The notes under the pieces are model-generated. The model did not search any database and was not told the origin of the DNA. It worked only from the letters and a program-made list of their open reading frames with translations. A stretch of 33,829 nucleotides of DNA from CAZBWW01 sp964496005 (GTDB lineage Bacteria > Patescibacteriota > WWE3 > UBA101185 > UBA10185): assembly GCA_964496005.1 (NCBI GenBank), contig CAZBWW010000009.1:1-33829 (forward strand). The letters are read 5' to 3'. The stretch's first letter is position 1. Each line of letters opens with the position of its first letter. Made by a program: the position numbers and the translations under genes. Positions 8,179-15,729 of the stretch are shown piece by piece.

Positions 8179-8852
8179 CAAATCTGACAAATGTTCAGTT
8201 AACAAAATATTTGGTGGGAAAAGGCATTCTAAAATCAAAAAACATAATTGACGCGTTCATGCGCATTGATCGGGCAAATTTTATCCAGCCAGGATTTGAA
8301 AAAAGTGCCTATGAAGATATGCCATTGCCTATTTCAGGTGGGCAAACAATTTCACAACCAACAACCGTTGCGTTTATGTTAGAAAAGCTTCAGGTTCATC
8401 CTGGGGACAAAGTACTTGATGTAGGTGCAGGTTCGGGGTGGACAACAGCACTTTTGGCAGAACTGGCGGGCCCGACAGGCAAAGTATACGGCGTTGAGCT
8501 TTTGCAATCATTGCTTGATTTTGGTAGAGCAAATGTTGCGAAATTTCACTTTAATACTGTTGAAATGTTTCCGGCTCAGACACAGCTTGGTTTACCGGAC
8601 AAAGCCCCATTTCATAAAATTTTAGTTTCAGCTTTTGCGAATGAAATTCCCGAAGAACTTGTAACACAGCTAAATATAGGCGGGGTTATGGCCATACCGA
8701 TTAGAAATTCACTTTTTAAGGTAACTAGAATTACTGAGACCGAAACACAAAAAGAAGAATATCCCGGCTTTGTGTTTGTACCACTAATACAAACAAAGAA
8801 AAGTACAGCTACCAAAAATACTAATGAACTAGTTGAAAACGGTGAGAATTAG
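8175..8852 (+). CDS. pcm: Protein-L-isoaspartate O-methyltransferase
   Basis: 225 aa, normal for the family. It transfers methyl from S-adenosylmethionine to isoaspartyl residues of damaged proteins to start their repair. Visible: MPLPISGGQTISQPTTVAFML, the PCMT substrate-side signature, followed by the SAM-binding motif VLDVGAGSGWTTALLAEL and a YGVEL acidic end of strand beta-2. The last 25 residues or so are a charged tail. It overlaps the histidine kinase gene by four bases, an odd pairing that may link envelope or stress signalling to protein repair, but the link rests on gene order alone. Confidence 0.88.
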   Translation: MTNLTNVQLTKYLVGKGILKSKNIIDAFMRIDRANFIQPGFEKSAYEDMPLPISGGQTISQPTTVAFMLEKLQVHPGDKVLDVGAGSGWTTALLAELAGPTGKVYGVELLQSLLDFGRANVAKFHFNTVEMFPAQTQLGLPDKAPFHKILVSAFANEIPEELVTQLNIGGVMAIPIRNSLFKVTRITETETQKEEYPGFVFVPLIQTKKSTATKNTNELVENGEN

Positions 8853-8869
8853 GCAAATGCTATAAATAG

Positions 8870-8875
8870 TATAAT
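8870..8875 (+). promoter_or_regulatory. Candidate -10 of CCC1-like gene
   Basis: TATAAT, 19 bases before the ATG at 8895, giving a predicted 5' leader of about 12 bases with no Shine-Dalgarno. No clear -35. Confidence 0.4.
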
Positions 8876-8894
8876 GATAGCTAGTTAACATAAT

Positions 8895-9383
8895 ATGGAT
8901 GCTAATAAAGTAAATCCGGAATATTTTAAGAATTTTGTTTTTGGGGCAGAAGATAGCTTGGTTTCAACTGTAGGCGTTTTATTTGGCGTAGCGTCCGCAA
9001 ATTACGACAAAAATTTTATTATTGTTACCGGCCTTGTAGTTATAGCGGTTGAAGCACTCTCTATGGGTGCCGGCGCGTACCTAACCGAAACATCAACTCA
9101 CGAATTAAAGTCTGCCGCTGATCACAAAGATAAACCTATAACGGACGGAATTATAATGTTTCTTTCGTATTTTACTTTTGGGTTTTTACCGCTTTTACCT
9201 TATATCCTAATGGATAACGAGAACGCCAAATACGTATCCTTGATTATTGCGCTTGGAATGCTCTTTATACTTGGTTACTGGCCAAACAAAAAATTGCGGG
9301 GCGGGTTGCGTATGACTGTAGTTGCAGGGATGGCAGTGCTAATTGGATTTATAATTGGCAACTTTGCAGATTCTCTTCTATAA
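8895..9383 (+). CDS. CCC1/VIT1-family iron or manganese transporter
   Basis: 162 aa, on the short side for the family (usually 170-250). The N-terminal signature FVFGAEDSLVSTVGVLFGVA and the second-helix segment EALSMGAGAYLTETSTHE, with its conserved acidic and Met residues, match the VIT1/CCC1 metal pathway. About five membrane helices can be counted. The cytoplasmic metal-binding helices between TM2 and TM3 are much reduced (about 15 residues, KSAADHKDKPITD), which accounts for the short length. Probably exports Fe2+ or Mn2+. Its only other metal-related neighbour is the copper operon 3 kb upstream. Preceded by TATAAT with a very short leader. Confidence 0.82.
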   Translation: MDANKVNPEYFKNFVFGAEDSLVSTVGVLFGVASANYDKNFIIVTGLVVIAVEALSMGAGAYLTETSTHELKSAADHKDKPITDGIIMFLSYFTFGFLPLLPYILMDNENAKYVSLIIALGMLFILGYWPNKKLRGGLRMTVVAGMAVLIGFIIGNFADSLL

Positions 9384-9394
9384 TAGTTTATAAT
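9364..9394 (+). promoter_or_regulatory. Candidate promoter of lysozyme-like gene 1
   Basis: TTGCAG (9364-9369), 19 bases, TATAAT (9389-9394), then 11 bases to the ATG at 9406. A second TATAAT is at 9379-9384. The -35 lies in the end of the preceding gene. The leader is only about 5 bases. Confidence 0.45.
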
Positions 9395-9405
9395 AAACAA
9401 ATATT

Positions 9406-10116
9406 ATGCCCACAGAGCCTGCCGAAATTACATCATTACTATACGAGACATACGATAATCCCAATAACCAACAGTCCGCTTTGCGAACATTTGCACAAAC
9501 TCATTTTGCACCATTTTTCAAAAAATATAAATTTGCGTTGCCGTTCGTATGGTTTTTTGCAACAACATTTAGTGCACTTGTTATCATTGTTGCACTACTT
9601 ATCTCACTAAATTCAGAAAATACTGCTTCTGCAGTAGGCTATTCTATTTACTCTGCAAAACCATATGTATTAGGAGATTCTACTTCTGCACTTACAACAG
9701 TAGATGCTCGAGCCGCCACAATTGACGCAGTCTTCGCAAAATATAACTGTCCGCTTACAGGGCATGGTGAGACTTTTGTATTACACGCAGACAAAAATAA
9801 TATCCCGTATTGGCTTGTAGCAGCTGTTGCTTTTCAGGAATCAAGTTGTGGAAAAAACGTACCGAAAAAAGACGGCATAGTTTCCAATAATTATTGGGGG
9901 TGGGGAGTGTACGGGGACAATGTTAAAACCTTTGATACGGTTGAGCACGGTATTAAAGTAGTGTCTGAATACATGCGAACGCGGTTTTTTGACCAAGGCA
10001 TTACCGAATTATGCGATATCATGAAGGTTTACACACCGCCGTCTACAGGCTCATGGTGCAAAGGTGTTGAGTTTTTTAAAGATGAGATTGTTGAATACGA
10101 AACCCCGGATAATTAA
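9406..10116 (+). CDS. Membrane-anchored lysozyme-like protein (paralogue 1)
   Basis: 236 aa. A 40-residue cytoplasmic N-terminus, one membrane helix (about 45-68) and an outside domain from about residue 105. That domain has a lysozyme/lytic-transglycosylase look: a helix with VAAVAFQESSCGK (candidate catalytic Glu145) followed by NNYWGWGVYGDN, comparable to the Glu and N-x-x-G-I-K-G segments of GH73/GH23 enzymes. Likely cuts peptidoglycan. Two Cys near the active site (SSCGK, plus ELCDI or SWCKG) may form disulfides. It is the first of a tandem pair; the next gene shares the whole domain. The family call is by motif only. Confidence 0.65.
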   Translation: MPTEPAEITSLLYETYDNPNNQQSALRTFAQTHFAPFFKKYKFALPFVWFFATTFSALVIIVALLISLNSENTASAVGYSIYSAKPYVLGDSTSALTTVDARAATIDAVFAKYNCPLTGHGETFVLHADKNNIPYWLVAAVAFQESSCGKNVPKKDGIVSNNYWGWGVYGDNVKTFDTVEHGIKVVSEYMRTRFFDQGITELCDIMKVYTPPSTGSWCKGVEFFKDEIVEYETPDN

Positions 10117-10217
10117 CTTTTACAGGCTATTTCGGTGAAATTCTAACTTACCCATTTTTTTCATATTAATCGTAAATAAAGAGCGTTTTTTTCTTGCAGC
10201 TACAATGTTTATCCGAT

Positions 10218-10246
10218 TTGCGTGTACTCTAAATGTATGCTACCAT
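10218..10246 (+). promoter_or_regulatory. Candidate promoter of lysozyme-like gene 2
   Basis: TTGCGT (10218-10223), 17 bases, then TACCAT (10241-10246) with a TG one base before it. The leader to the GTG at 10320 would be about 65 bases and contains GAGGA at 10305-10309. The rest of the 203-base gap shows nothing further. Confidence 0.35.
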
Positions 10247-10319
10247 TCTACTTTGTAAACACACAAAACACCTAATTTTCCATCTAAATTAAAAAGAATA
10301 AAGTGAGGACTTAAGTTAA

Positions 10320-10940
10320 GTGTACGTGTGCTACAAACTTATGCAAAAAATAAGTAAAATTAATTTGGTCCTTTCTTCCATAATTTTAGCTATGTTTATA
10401 GTTGCCTTTGGCAGCGGTGAAATACTGGCAAAAGCAGATGAATATACACAAGAATATGAAAGCTTAATTGTAACTGATTACACAGACCATGAGCTTGAAA
10501 CTGAAGGTACTGCTGATGCTGCTTTGGTTGAAGCTGACCACCAAATTGCCGCCGTAAAAATCGACCGGGAAGAAAAATTAAGGAATTTCTTTAGTAAGTA
10601 TAATTCACCTTTGGCAGACAGTGCCGAAACTTTTGTAGCAATTGCAGATAAATATAATATTGATTACAGACTACTACCTGCTATTTCCGGCGTTGAGTCC
10701 ACATTCTGCAGAAACATAATTCAGGGTACGTACAACTGCTATGGCTGGGGGATTTATGGCAATAATGTAATTTATTTTGACTCTTTTGACGATGGAATTC
10801 AAAAAGTAGGGCAGGGAATATATGAAGGCTATGTAACTAAAGGGGCGGACAGCGTAGAAAAGATTGCGCCTATTTATAACCCGAATACACCGTGGCACTG
10901 GAGTGGTAAAGTGCGGTTTTTCATGAACCAGATTATCTAA
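10320..10940 (+). CDS. Exported lysozyme-like protein (paralogue 2)
   Basis: 206 aa from GTG 10320, which has GAGGA 10 bases upstream; an ATG at 10341 would remove seven residues and also leave a good signal peptide. Residues about 8-38 form a signal peptide or anchor (LVLSSIILAMFIVAFGSG). The domain from about residue 88 repeats that of the preceding gene: YNSPLADSAETFV, a helix with LLPAISGVESTFC (candidate catalytic Glu126), then CYGWGIYGNN and a PWHWSGKVRFF end. Probably a peptidoglycan hydrolase. The pair are tandem duplicates that have diverged in their N-termini: one keeps a cytoplasmic tail and anchor, this one has a signal sequence. Confidence 0.65.
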   Translation: MYVCYKLMQKISKINLVLSSIILAMFIVAFGSGEILAKADEYTQEYESLIVTDYTDHELETEGTADAALVEADHQIAAVKIDREEKLRNFFSKYNSPLADSAETFVAIADKYNIDYRLLPAISGVESTFCRNIIQGTYNCYGWGIYGNNVIYFDSFDDGIQKVGQGIYEGYVTKGADSVEKIAPIYNPNTPWHWSGKVRFFMNQII

Positions 10941-10992
10941 GTTAGTAGACTATATTTGTAGAACTACCTGCCAATTTCAGTACTTTTCCTTG

Positions 10993-10998
10993 TATAAT
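10993..10998 (+). promoter_or_regulatory. -10 of the tRNA-Leu locus
   Basis: TATAAT ending 8 bases before the degenerate tRNA-Leu 5' half. Transcription would start at about 11005, almost exactly at the 5' end of that partial copy, as expected if the partial copy once was the expressed gene. Confidence 0.5.
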
Positions 10999-11006
10999 GA
11001 GTTTAT

Positions 11007-11046
11007 GGGCAAGTGGCGGAACTGGCATACGCGCACGGCTTTAGAA
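11007..11046 (+). pseudogene. Truncated tRNA-Leu, 5' half
   Basis: Repeats the D-arm and 5' anticodon arm of the intact tRNA-Leu downstream (GTGGCGGAACTGGC and on to the anticodon stem CACGG) with near identity, with one extra T in the anticodon loop, and stops right after the loop. The acceptor strand GGGCAAG finds no partner nearby. Probably a broken duplicate. Confidence 0.65.
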
Positions 11047-11047
11047 G

Positions 11048-11154
11048 GTAACAAGGTGGGGGGTGGGTGGCGGAACTGGCATACGCGCACGGCTTAGAAC
11101 CGTGTCTCGCAAGAGGTGAGGGTTCGAGTCCCTCCCCACCCACCACTTTGTTAC
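11048..11154 (+). repeat. Inverted repeat extending the tRNA-Leu acceptor helix
   Basis: The leader 11048-11059 (GTAACAAGGTGG) pairs over 12 positions, one of them G-T, with the trailer 11143-11154 (CCACTTTGTTAC). Only one mismatched pair (11060 with 11142, the discriminator) separates this from the 7-bp acceptor stem, so the precursor could form a helix of about 20 bp across both maturation sites. Confidence 0.75.
11061..11145 (+). tRNA. tRNA-Leu(TAG)
   Basis: Acceptor GGGTGGG (11061-11067) pairs with CCCACCC (11135-11141); discriminator A; CCA encoded at 11143-11145. D stem GCG/CGC, anticodon stem CACGG/CCGTG with loop CTTAGAA (anticodon TAG, reads CUN codons), long class II variable arm CTC-GCAA-GAG, T stem GAGGG/CCCTC with loop TTCGAGT. 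All arms pair perfectly. It is nested between partial copies of itself and inside an inverted repeat. Confidence 0.95.
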
Positions 11155-11171
11155 GTTCGCAGCTTGCTGGT

Positions 11172-11214
11172 GAACCGTGTCTCGTAAGAGGTGTGGGATC
11201 GAACTCCCCCACCA
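11172..11214 (+). pseudogene. Truncated tRNA-Leu, 3' half
   Basis: Starts at GAACCGTG, the 3' side of the anticodon loop and stem, and repeats the variable arm (CTCGTAAGAG) and T-loop region of the intact gene, ending in ACCA. The T stem and acceptor strand are collapsed by deletion. The 25 bases after it also resemble the trailer of the intact gene, so the duplicated unit included flanking DNA. Confidence 0.6.
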
Positions 11215-11234
11215 TTTTACTTCGTTCCCAACTG

Positions 11235-12389
11235 CTATCCGACAAACACATTAGTCATAAAGAAATACACACCAACAAACTGCACCGTAAAAAACAAAAC
11301 AACTAAACTCCAATATAACACTCTTTTTTTATAACATTCCGCAAATATCCAAAGTAATAACGGAAATGCCAATAAAACTAACCGGTTAAAACTTAAAAAA
11401 GTTCCGCTCGTAAGTGGAATCAAAACTTGAAGTAAGGCAAATAGATAAATTTCCCCTCTGATTCTGGTAGCTGATTTAACCAATGCGAAAATTGATACCG
11501 CTACAGCCAATAGTTCGGTAAGTCGTATATAAATAGTATTTTCTTCCATGTGCAACATTCTAATCAGTGGCGTATAAAAACCTGCAAAAAAGCCAAAGAT
11601 GCCTGTTTTTTGGTTAATTAGTTCACGCCCCCAGTTACTGTGCGTATCAAAAAATATGCGATATGACCCAAATGTATAATCCAGATAGGTAAAATAGGCA
11701 AAAAGCCCACTAAATGAAATTAGCGTTAATAAAAATGTGTTAAGTACAGTTTTAAAACCATGTTCAGGTTTTGACTTTAACCAGTTTGTCTCTGTCCCCA
11801 CATAAAATACAACTATTACCAACCCGAGAGAAATTCCGGAAATTTTTGTTGCCGATAATAACCCTGCAAAAACCGCAGCATAAAAATATCTTTTTTCGAG
11901 TAAAAAAAGCAGCCCAATAGTGCTAAGAAAAATGTATAGTGTTTCGGTATAATTTGCCTGTAGATAAAAAGCACTTGGAAATGCCAATAACATTAATAAA
12001 GCAGGGAATTTAGCTTTTTCGGGAATTGCCATGTACCCCATTAACCGATGCAACAAAATTAATGTAGAAAGGAGTAATACAGCGTTTACTCGATAGGCAA
12101 GTGTAAGTGGCAAAAATATATCTGCAAACCTAATTACAAGCGGATATAGCGGAAAAAACGCCTGGAGCGGAAAAGAATAGCCTTCCTGTGCAATTTTGAG
12201 ATAATGCATGCCGTCCCACCCCCACCCCCACACCGCAAACAACAGTTCTTTTAGTGAGGTATCTTTGACAGTAAGTAAACCGGAAAACCCTAGAATTAGT
12301 AAAAAGCCGTTTAATAACAATAAATACCCTAACCATAAAATTATGATGTTCTTGTGGTTTTTTAGAAAGATGGTTATTTTTTTTACCAC
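11235..12389 (-). CDS. PIG-V-like polytopic mannosyltransferase
   Basis: 384 aa, about nine to ten membrane helices. The first outside loop has WGWGWDGMHYLKIAQEGY followed by AFFPLYPLVIR, the WD-x-x-H-Y and FFPLYP motifs of the PIG-V/GT-C mannosyltransferases, where the Asp after Trp is the candidate catalytic residue. A later AFPSAFYLQANYTETLY stretch is also typical. It probably transfers a sugar from a lipid-linked donor to a lipid or protein outside the cell. Start is GTG at 12389. No other glycosylation gene is nearby. The exact acceptor cannot be told. Confidence 0.8.
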   Translation of the reverse strand: MVKKITIFLKNHKNIIILWLGYLLLLNGFLLILGFSGLLTVKDTSLKELLFAVWGWGWDGMHYLKIAQEGYSFPLQAFFPLYPLVIRFADIFLPLTLAYRVNAVLLLSTLILLHRLMGYMAIPEKAKFPALLMLLAFPSAFYLQANYTETLYIFLSTIGLLFLLEKRYFYAAVFAGLLSATKISGISLGLVIVVFYVGTETNWLKSKPEHGFKTVLNTFLLTLISFSGLFAYFTYLDYTFGSYRIFFDTHSNWGRELINQKTGIFGFFAGFYTPLIRMLHMEENTIYIRLTELLAVAVSIFALVKSATRIRGEIYLFALLQVLIPLTSGTFLSFNRLVLLAFPLLLWIFAECYKKRVLYWSLVVLFFTVQFVGVYFFMTNVFVG

Positions 12390-12523
12390 TGTTAGTTTTT
12401 GCTTTATAAATACGTTGCAATAAATATATGTACATAAAGATAATACTCCATATTATGTTTGTACATTTTTAATATGGTTTAAATTGGTGTGGGAAGTTGC
12501 AATATTATAACTCACTACCACAC

Positions 12524-12535
12524 TCATGCTAAAAT
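12524..12535 (+). promoter_or_regulatory. Extended -10 of leaderless SHMT-like gene
   Basis: TGC then TAAAAT (12530-12535), 7 bases before the ATG at 12543. This rules against the in-frame GTG at 12489, which lies upstream of the promoter. Confidence 0.5.
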
Positions 12536-12542
12536 CCTATTA

Positions 12543-13784
12543 ATGAATATTCAAAACAACATAACGGCAATAAACAAAGACGTTGAGCGAAATAATAACT
12601 TCCTACACATGACCGCAAACGAAAACCAGATATCAAAAACTGCAAGACAATTTTTAAATACTAGTATTTCCGACAGATACTATTTTGGCGGGGGAGATGA
12701 AAACGCAATTGTTGAGATGGGGCACTTTTTAGGCTTGGGCTTCAAAAGTGTTGAAGAACTGGTATTTTTAGCAACTGAGGCAGCAAAACAAATGTTGTAC
12801 GCACAGGCAGTTAATTTAAATGTTCTGTCCGGAGTACATGCCATGATGTCTGCCATATTATCTGTTACAGAGCCCGGTGAAACAGTATTAACTGTTCCGG
12901 TACCGGTAGGTGGGCACTTTGCAACACAAGGGATCTTAGCACGGGTTGGGAGAAAACACGATTTTGTTGATTTTGATTTAACTAACTTAAGATTCGACAC
13001 GGAAAAAATTGCTAAAAAAGTTAAGAGTACCGGTGCAAAAGCAATTTATTTAGATGTTTCGTATTATTTAAACCCGCATAACCTAACTGAATTGCGTGAA
13101 GCAGTTGGAAAAAACATTATTATTATTTATGATGCCAGTCACACAATGGGGTTAATAATGGGCCAACAATTTCAAGCGCCACTTAGAGAAGGGGCAAACG
13201 TAACTTGCGCAAACACGCATAAAACATTGCCGGGACCGCACAAAGGGATGATTGCATTTCGTGATAAAGACCTAGCGGAAAAGGCAAATGCAATAATTGA
13301 CGGGTGTCTATATTCAACCCCACATATGACTCATTTAATAGGATTAGCAATTACAATTCTTGAAATGAAAGAATTTGGGCAGGAGTATGCAAAACAAATT
13401 ATTGCAAACTCACGAGCTCTGGGCAAAAAATTTACGGAATTAGGCTATGAAGTTAGAAAAGCAAATAATGGTGAATATTCTAATAATCATCAGGTACATG
13501 TATTTATTGATAATTCAGGTGAGAGCCTAGAACTTTACAACCGATTGCTGAAAAATAACATTTCCACTAATTTCGATGCGCCGCTGGGAAATAGAGTGTT
13601 TATTAGGATTGGCACACAGGAACTAACCAGAAGAGGTTTTAAAGAACACGATGTTGAGTTTCTTGCAGAGTTAGTGGACAAAGCATTAAAAGGCGAGGAT
13701 GTATCATCGGAAATCACAAAACTAAGCAACGCTTTTACAACAATAAAATACTCTTTTGATGAATCCCTCGCTAATACTGTATAA
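12543..13784 (+). CDS. Serine hydroxymethyltransferase-like PLP enzyme
   Basis: 413 aa from ATG 12543, the usual SHMT length (about 417). Fold-type I PLP features are in the right order: HMTANENQIS (Glu of the SHMT SEN motif), SDRYYFGGGDE (cf. RYYGGCE), VGGHFATQG (cf. GGHLTHG), IYDASHTMGL with the PLP-pyridine Asp at about 197, the Schiff-base Lys at about 227 in NTHKTLPGP, and IRIGTQELTRRGF with the substrate-carboxylate Arg. It departs from the family at the K loop (LPGPHKG for LRGPRGG) and at the NVQPHSG segment (NLNVLSG). It may be a true but divergent SHMT or a related aldolase. The final 25 residues are unlike SHMT. typA follows after 12 bases. Confidence 0.7.
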   Translation: MNIQNNITAINKDVERNNNFLHMTANENQISKTARQFLNTSISDRYYFGGGDENAIVEMGHFLGLGFKSVEELVFLATEAAKQMLYAQAVNLNVLSGVHAMMSAILSVTEPGETVLTVPVPVGGHFATQGILARVGRKHDFVDFDLTNLRFDTEKIAKKVKSTGAKAIYLDVSYYLNPHNLTELREAVGKNIIIIYDASHTMGLIMGQQFQAPLREGANVTCANTHKTLPGPHKGMIAFRDKDLAEKANAIIDGCLYSTPHMTHLIGLAITILEMKEFGQEYAKQIIANSRALGKKFTELGYEVRKANNGEYSNNHQVHVFIDNSGESLELYNRLLKNNISTNFDAPLGNRVFIRIGTQELTRRGFKEHDVEFLAELVDKALKGEDVSSEITKLSNAFTTIKYSFDESLANTV

Positions 13785-13785
13785 T
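13756..13785 (+). promoter_or_regulatory. Promoter of typA
   Basis: TTGATG (13756-13761), 18 bases, TATAAT (13780-13785), then 11 bases to the ATG at 13797. The -10 overlaps the stop codon of the SHMT-like gene. Predicted leader about 4-5 bases. Confidence 0.5.
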
Positions 13786-13796
13786 CACCAATTGCG

Positions 13797-15638
13797 ATGC
13801 ATTTACGAAATATTGCCATAATTGCACATGTCGACCATGGGAAAACCACACTTGTTGATGGGTTGTTAAAGCAGTCCAAAACATTTAGGGATAATGAGGC
13901 ACTTATGAGCCAGGATTTAATAATGGATTCGTTTGATCAGGAAAGAGAGCGGGGGATAACCATTTTGGCTAAGAATACAGCCGTAACATACAAAGATACA
14001 AAAATAAATATTATTGATACGCCGGGGCACTCGGATTTTGCGGGTGAGGTAGAGCGGACCTTAAACATGGCTGATGGCGCATTGTTGTTGGTTGACGCGC
14101 AGGAAGGACCGATGCCGCAAACTAAGTTTGTACTTAAAAAAGCGTTTGAGCTACACCTAAAAATTATTGTGATTATTAATAAAATAGATAAAAAACAAGT
14201 TAGACTTGCAGATACCAGAGCAAAAATTGACAATTTATTTTTGGAGTTAGCAACCGATCAAAAACAACTGGACTTTCCGGTTTTATATGCAATCGGCCGG
14301 GAAGGCAAAGCGTGGGCTGAAATTAAAGATGATAACGTTGATGCTGTGTTAGCCGATGAAACCGCTAACCTTGCACCTATTTTTGACGCGATTTTAGAGC
14401 ATATTCCAGAACCGCAGCAAAACAATGAGGCGCCGTTTCAAATGTTGGTAAGCACGTTAGATTGGGACAATTTTAAGGGAAAATATGCTATCGGAAAAGT
14501 AAATAGGGGTGTGGCAAAGTTGGGTATGGCTGTGACATTATTAAAAGCATCGGGCGAACAGGAAAAATATACACTGGAAAAGATATTTGTTAATCAAGGG
14601 CTTAAACGAATAGAAGTTGACAGCGCACCCTCCGGTGAAATTGTTGCACTTACTGGTATTAAAAATGCAGACATAGGAGACACTATTGCAGATTCTCAAA
14701 CTCCCGAAGCCTTAGCTACTATTAAAATAGATGACCCGACGTTAAGCATTTCTGTAGGACCAAACACCTCACCCTTTATGGGACAGGAAGGTAGGTTTTT
14801 TACCAGTCGCCAAATTTTGGACCGGATTCAACGTGAACTGCAAACAAATGTTGCAATGAGATTTACACAGACAACCGACGATATGTTTGTTATTTCGGGT
14901 AGGGGCGAGTTACACTTATCTGTTTTTCTGGAAACGTTAAGAAGGGAAGGGTTTGAGCTAAGTGTAGGCAAACCAACCGTTATCACCAAAAACATTGATG
15001 GAGTAGAAATGGAACCGATTGAAGAACTAACTGTAGATATTGACAGTGAATATGTAGGAGCTCTTAAAAGTGAAATTGGCCAAAGACGTGGAATTTTAAT
15101 TTCACAGGAAGAATTGACAAGCGAAACAGCACGGCTAATTTTTGAAATAGCTACCGCAGGGCTTTTGGGGTTAAGAACAACTCTACTCACAATTTCTAAA
15201 GGGACGGCCATAATGCACACTAATTTTTTGCGGTACGAAAAGGGTGCAGGCGCACTTAAAAAATTACGTAAAGGTGTATTGATTGCTTCAAATCCGGGAT
15301 ATGCAGCTACTTACGGTTTGTTAAACGCACAAACAAAAGGACCGGTTTTTATTGCACCTAAGCAAAAAGTATACAGCGGGATGATTATTGGCTTAAATGG
15401 GCGTGACGAGGACTTGGAAATTAATGTGTGTAAAGAAAAACAGTTAACAAATAACAGATCTTCGGGTGAAGGCACGTCTGTTGCGTTAGTGCCGCCTGTT
15501 ATTATGAGTTTGGAACAATGTCTGGCTTTTTTGGAAAATGATGAATTACTGGAAATTACGCCTAAAAGTTTAAGGCTAAGAAAAAAGATTCTTGATAGTA
15601 CGCAAAGAATGAGAAGTGCGCGAAAATCTTCACAATAA
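13797..15638 (+). CDS. typA: Translational GTPase TypA/BipA
   Basis: 613 aa, full length for the family (about 605-615). G1 is AHVDHGKTT (about residues 10-18), the effector region has RGITILAKN, G3 is DTPGHSDFAGEVER and G4 is NKIDK. Domains II, III and V and the TypA C-terminal domain follow (GRGELHLSVFLETLRREGFELSVGKP is the conserved domain III strand-helix). TypA binds ribosomes with GTP and helps late 50S assembly and growth under stress or cold. Start is at ATG 13797, directly at the first strand of the G domain. It overlaps nothing and has its own promoter inside the end of the preceding gene. Confidence 0.95.
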   Translation: MHLRNIAIIAHVDHGKTTLVDGLLKQSKTFRDNEALMSQDLIMDSFDQERERGITILAKNTAVTYKDTKINIIDTPGHSDFAGEVERTLNMADGALLLVDAQEGPMPQTKFVLKKAFELHLKIIVIINKIDKKQVRLADTRAKIDNLFLELATDQKQLDFPVLYAIGREGKAWAEIKDDNVDAVLADETANLAPIFDAILEHIPEPQQNNEAPFQMLVSTLDWDNFKGKYAIGKVNRGVAKLGMAVTLLKASGEQEKYTLEKIFVNQGLKRIEVDSAPSGEIVALTGIKNADIGDTIADSQTPEALATIKIDDPTLSISVGPNTSPFMGQEGRFFTSRQILDRIQRELQTNVAMRFTQTTDDMFVISGRGELHLSVFLETLRREGFELSVGKPTVITKNIDGVEMEPIEELTVDIDSEYVGALKSEIGQRRGILISQEELTSETARLIFEIATAGLLGLRTTLLTISKGTAIMHTNFLRYEKGAGALKKLRKGVLIASNPGYAATYGLLNAQTKGPVFIAPKQKVYSGMIIGLNGRDEDLEINVCKEKQLTNNRSSGEGTSVALVPPVIMSLEQCLAFLENDELLEITPKSLRLRKKILDSTQRMRSARKSSQ

Positions 15639-15691
15639 TAACACAAGGGTAACTTCGGAAACTTAAAGTATTAGCCCACAATTTTCGGAAG

Positions 15692-15700
15692 TGCTACACT
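15692..15700 (+). promoter_or_regulatory. Extended -10 of beta-lactamase-like gene
   Basis: TG-C-TACACT at 15692-15700. It overlaps an in-frame GTG at 15691, so translation should begin later, at ATG 15730, about 23 bases after the predicted transcription start. Confidence 0.4.
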
Positions 15701-15729
15701 TTATTTACAATAAAAGTCGTAATATAAAA

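Noticed and set aside
11007..11214. Group I intron or integrated element in tRNA-Leu
   Set aside because: The insert is only about 125 bases and is itself a tRNA with flanks; no intron core, integrase or attachment repeats are present.
11003..11306. Open frames on both strands across the tRNA-Leu locus
   Set aside because: They are translations of tRNA and its partial copies, with no ribosome site and the typical artificial peptide of tRNA-Leu repeats.
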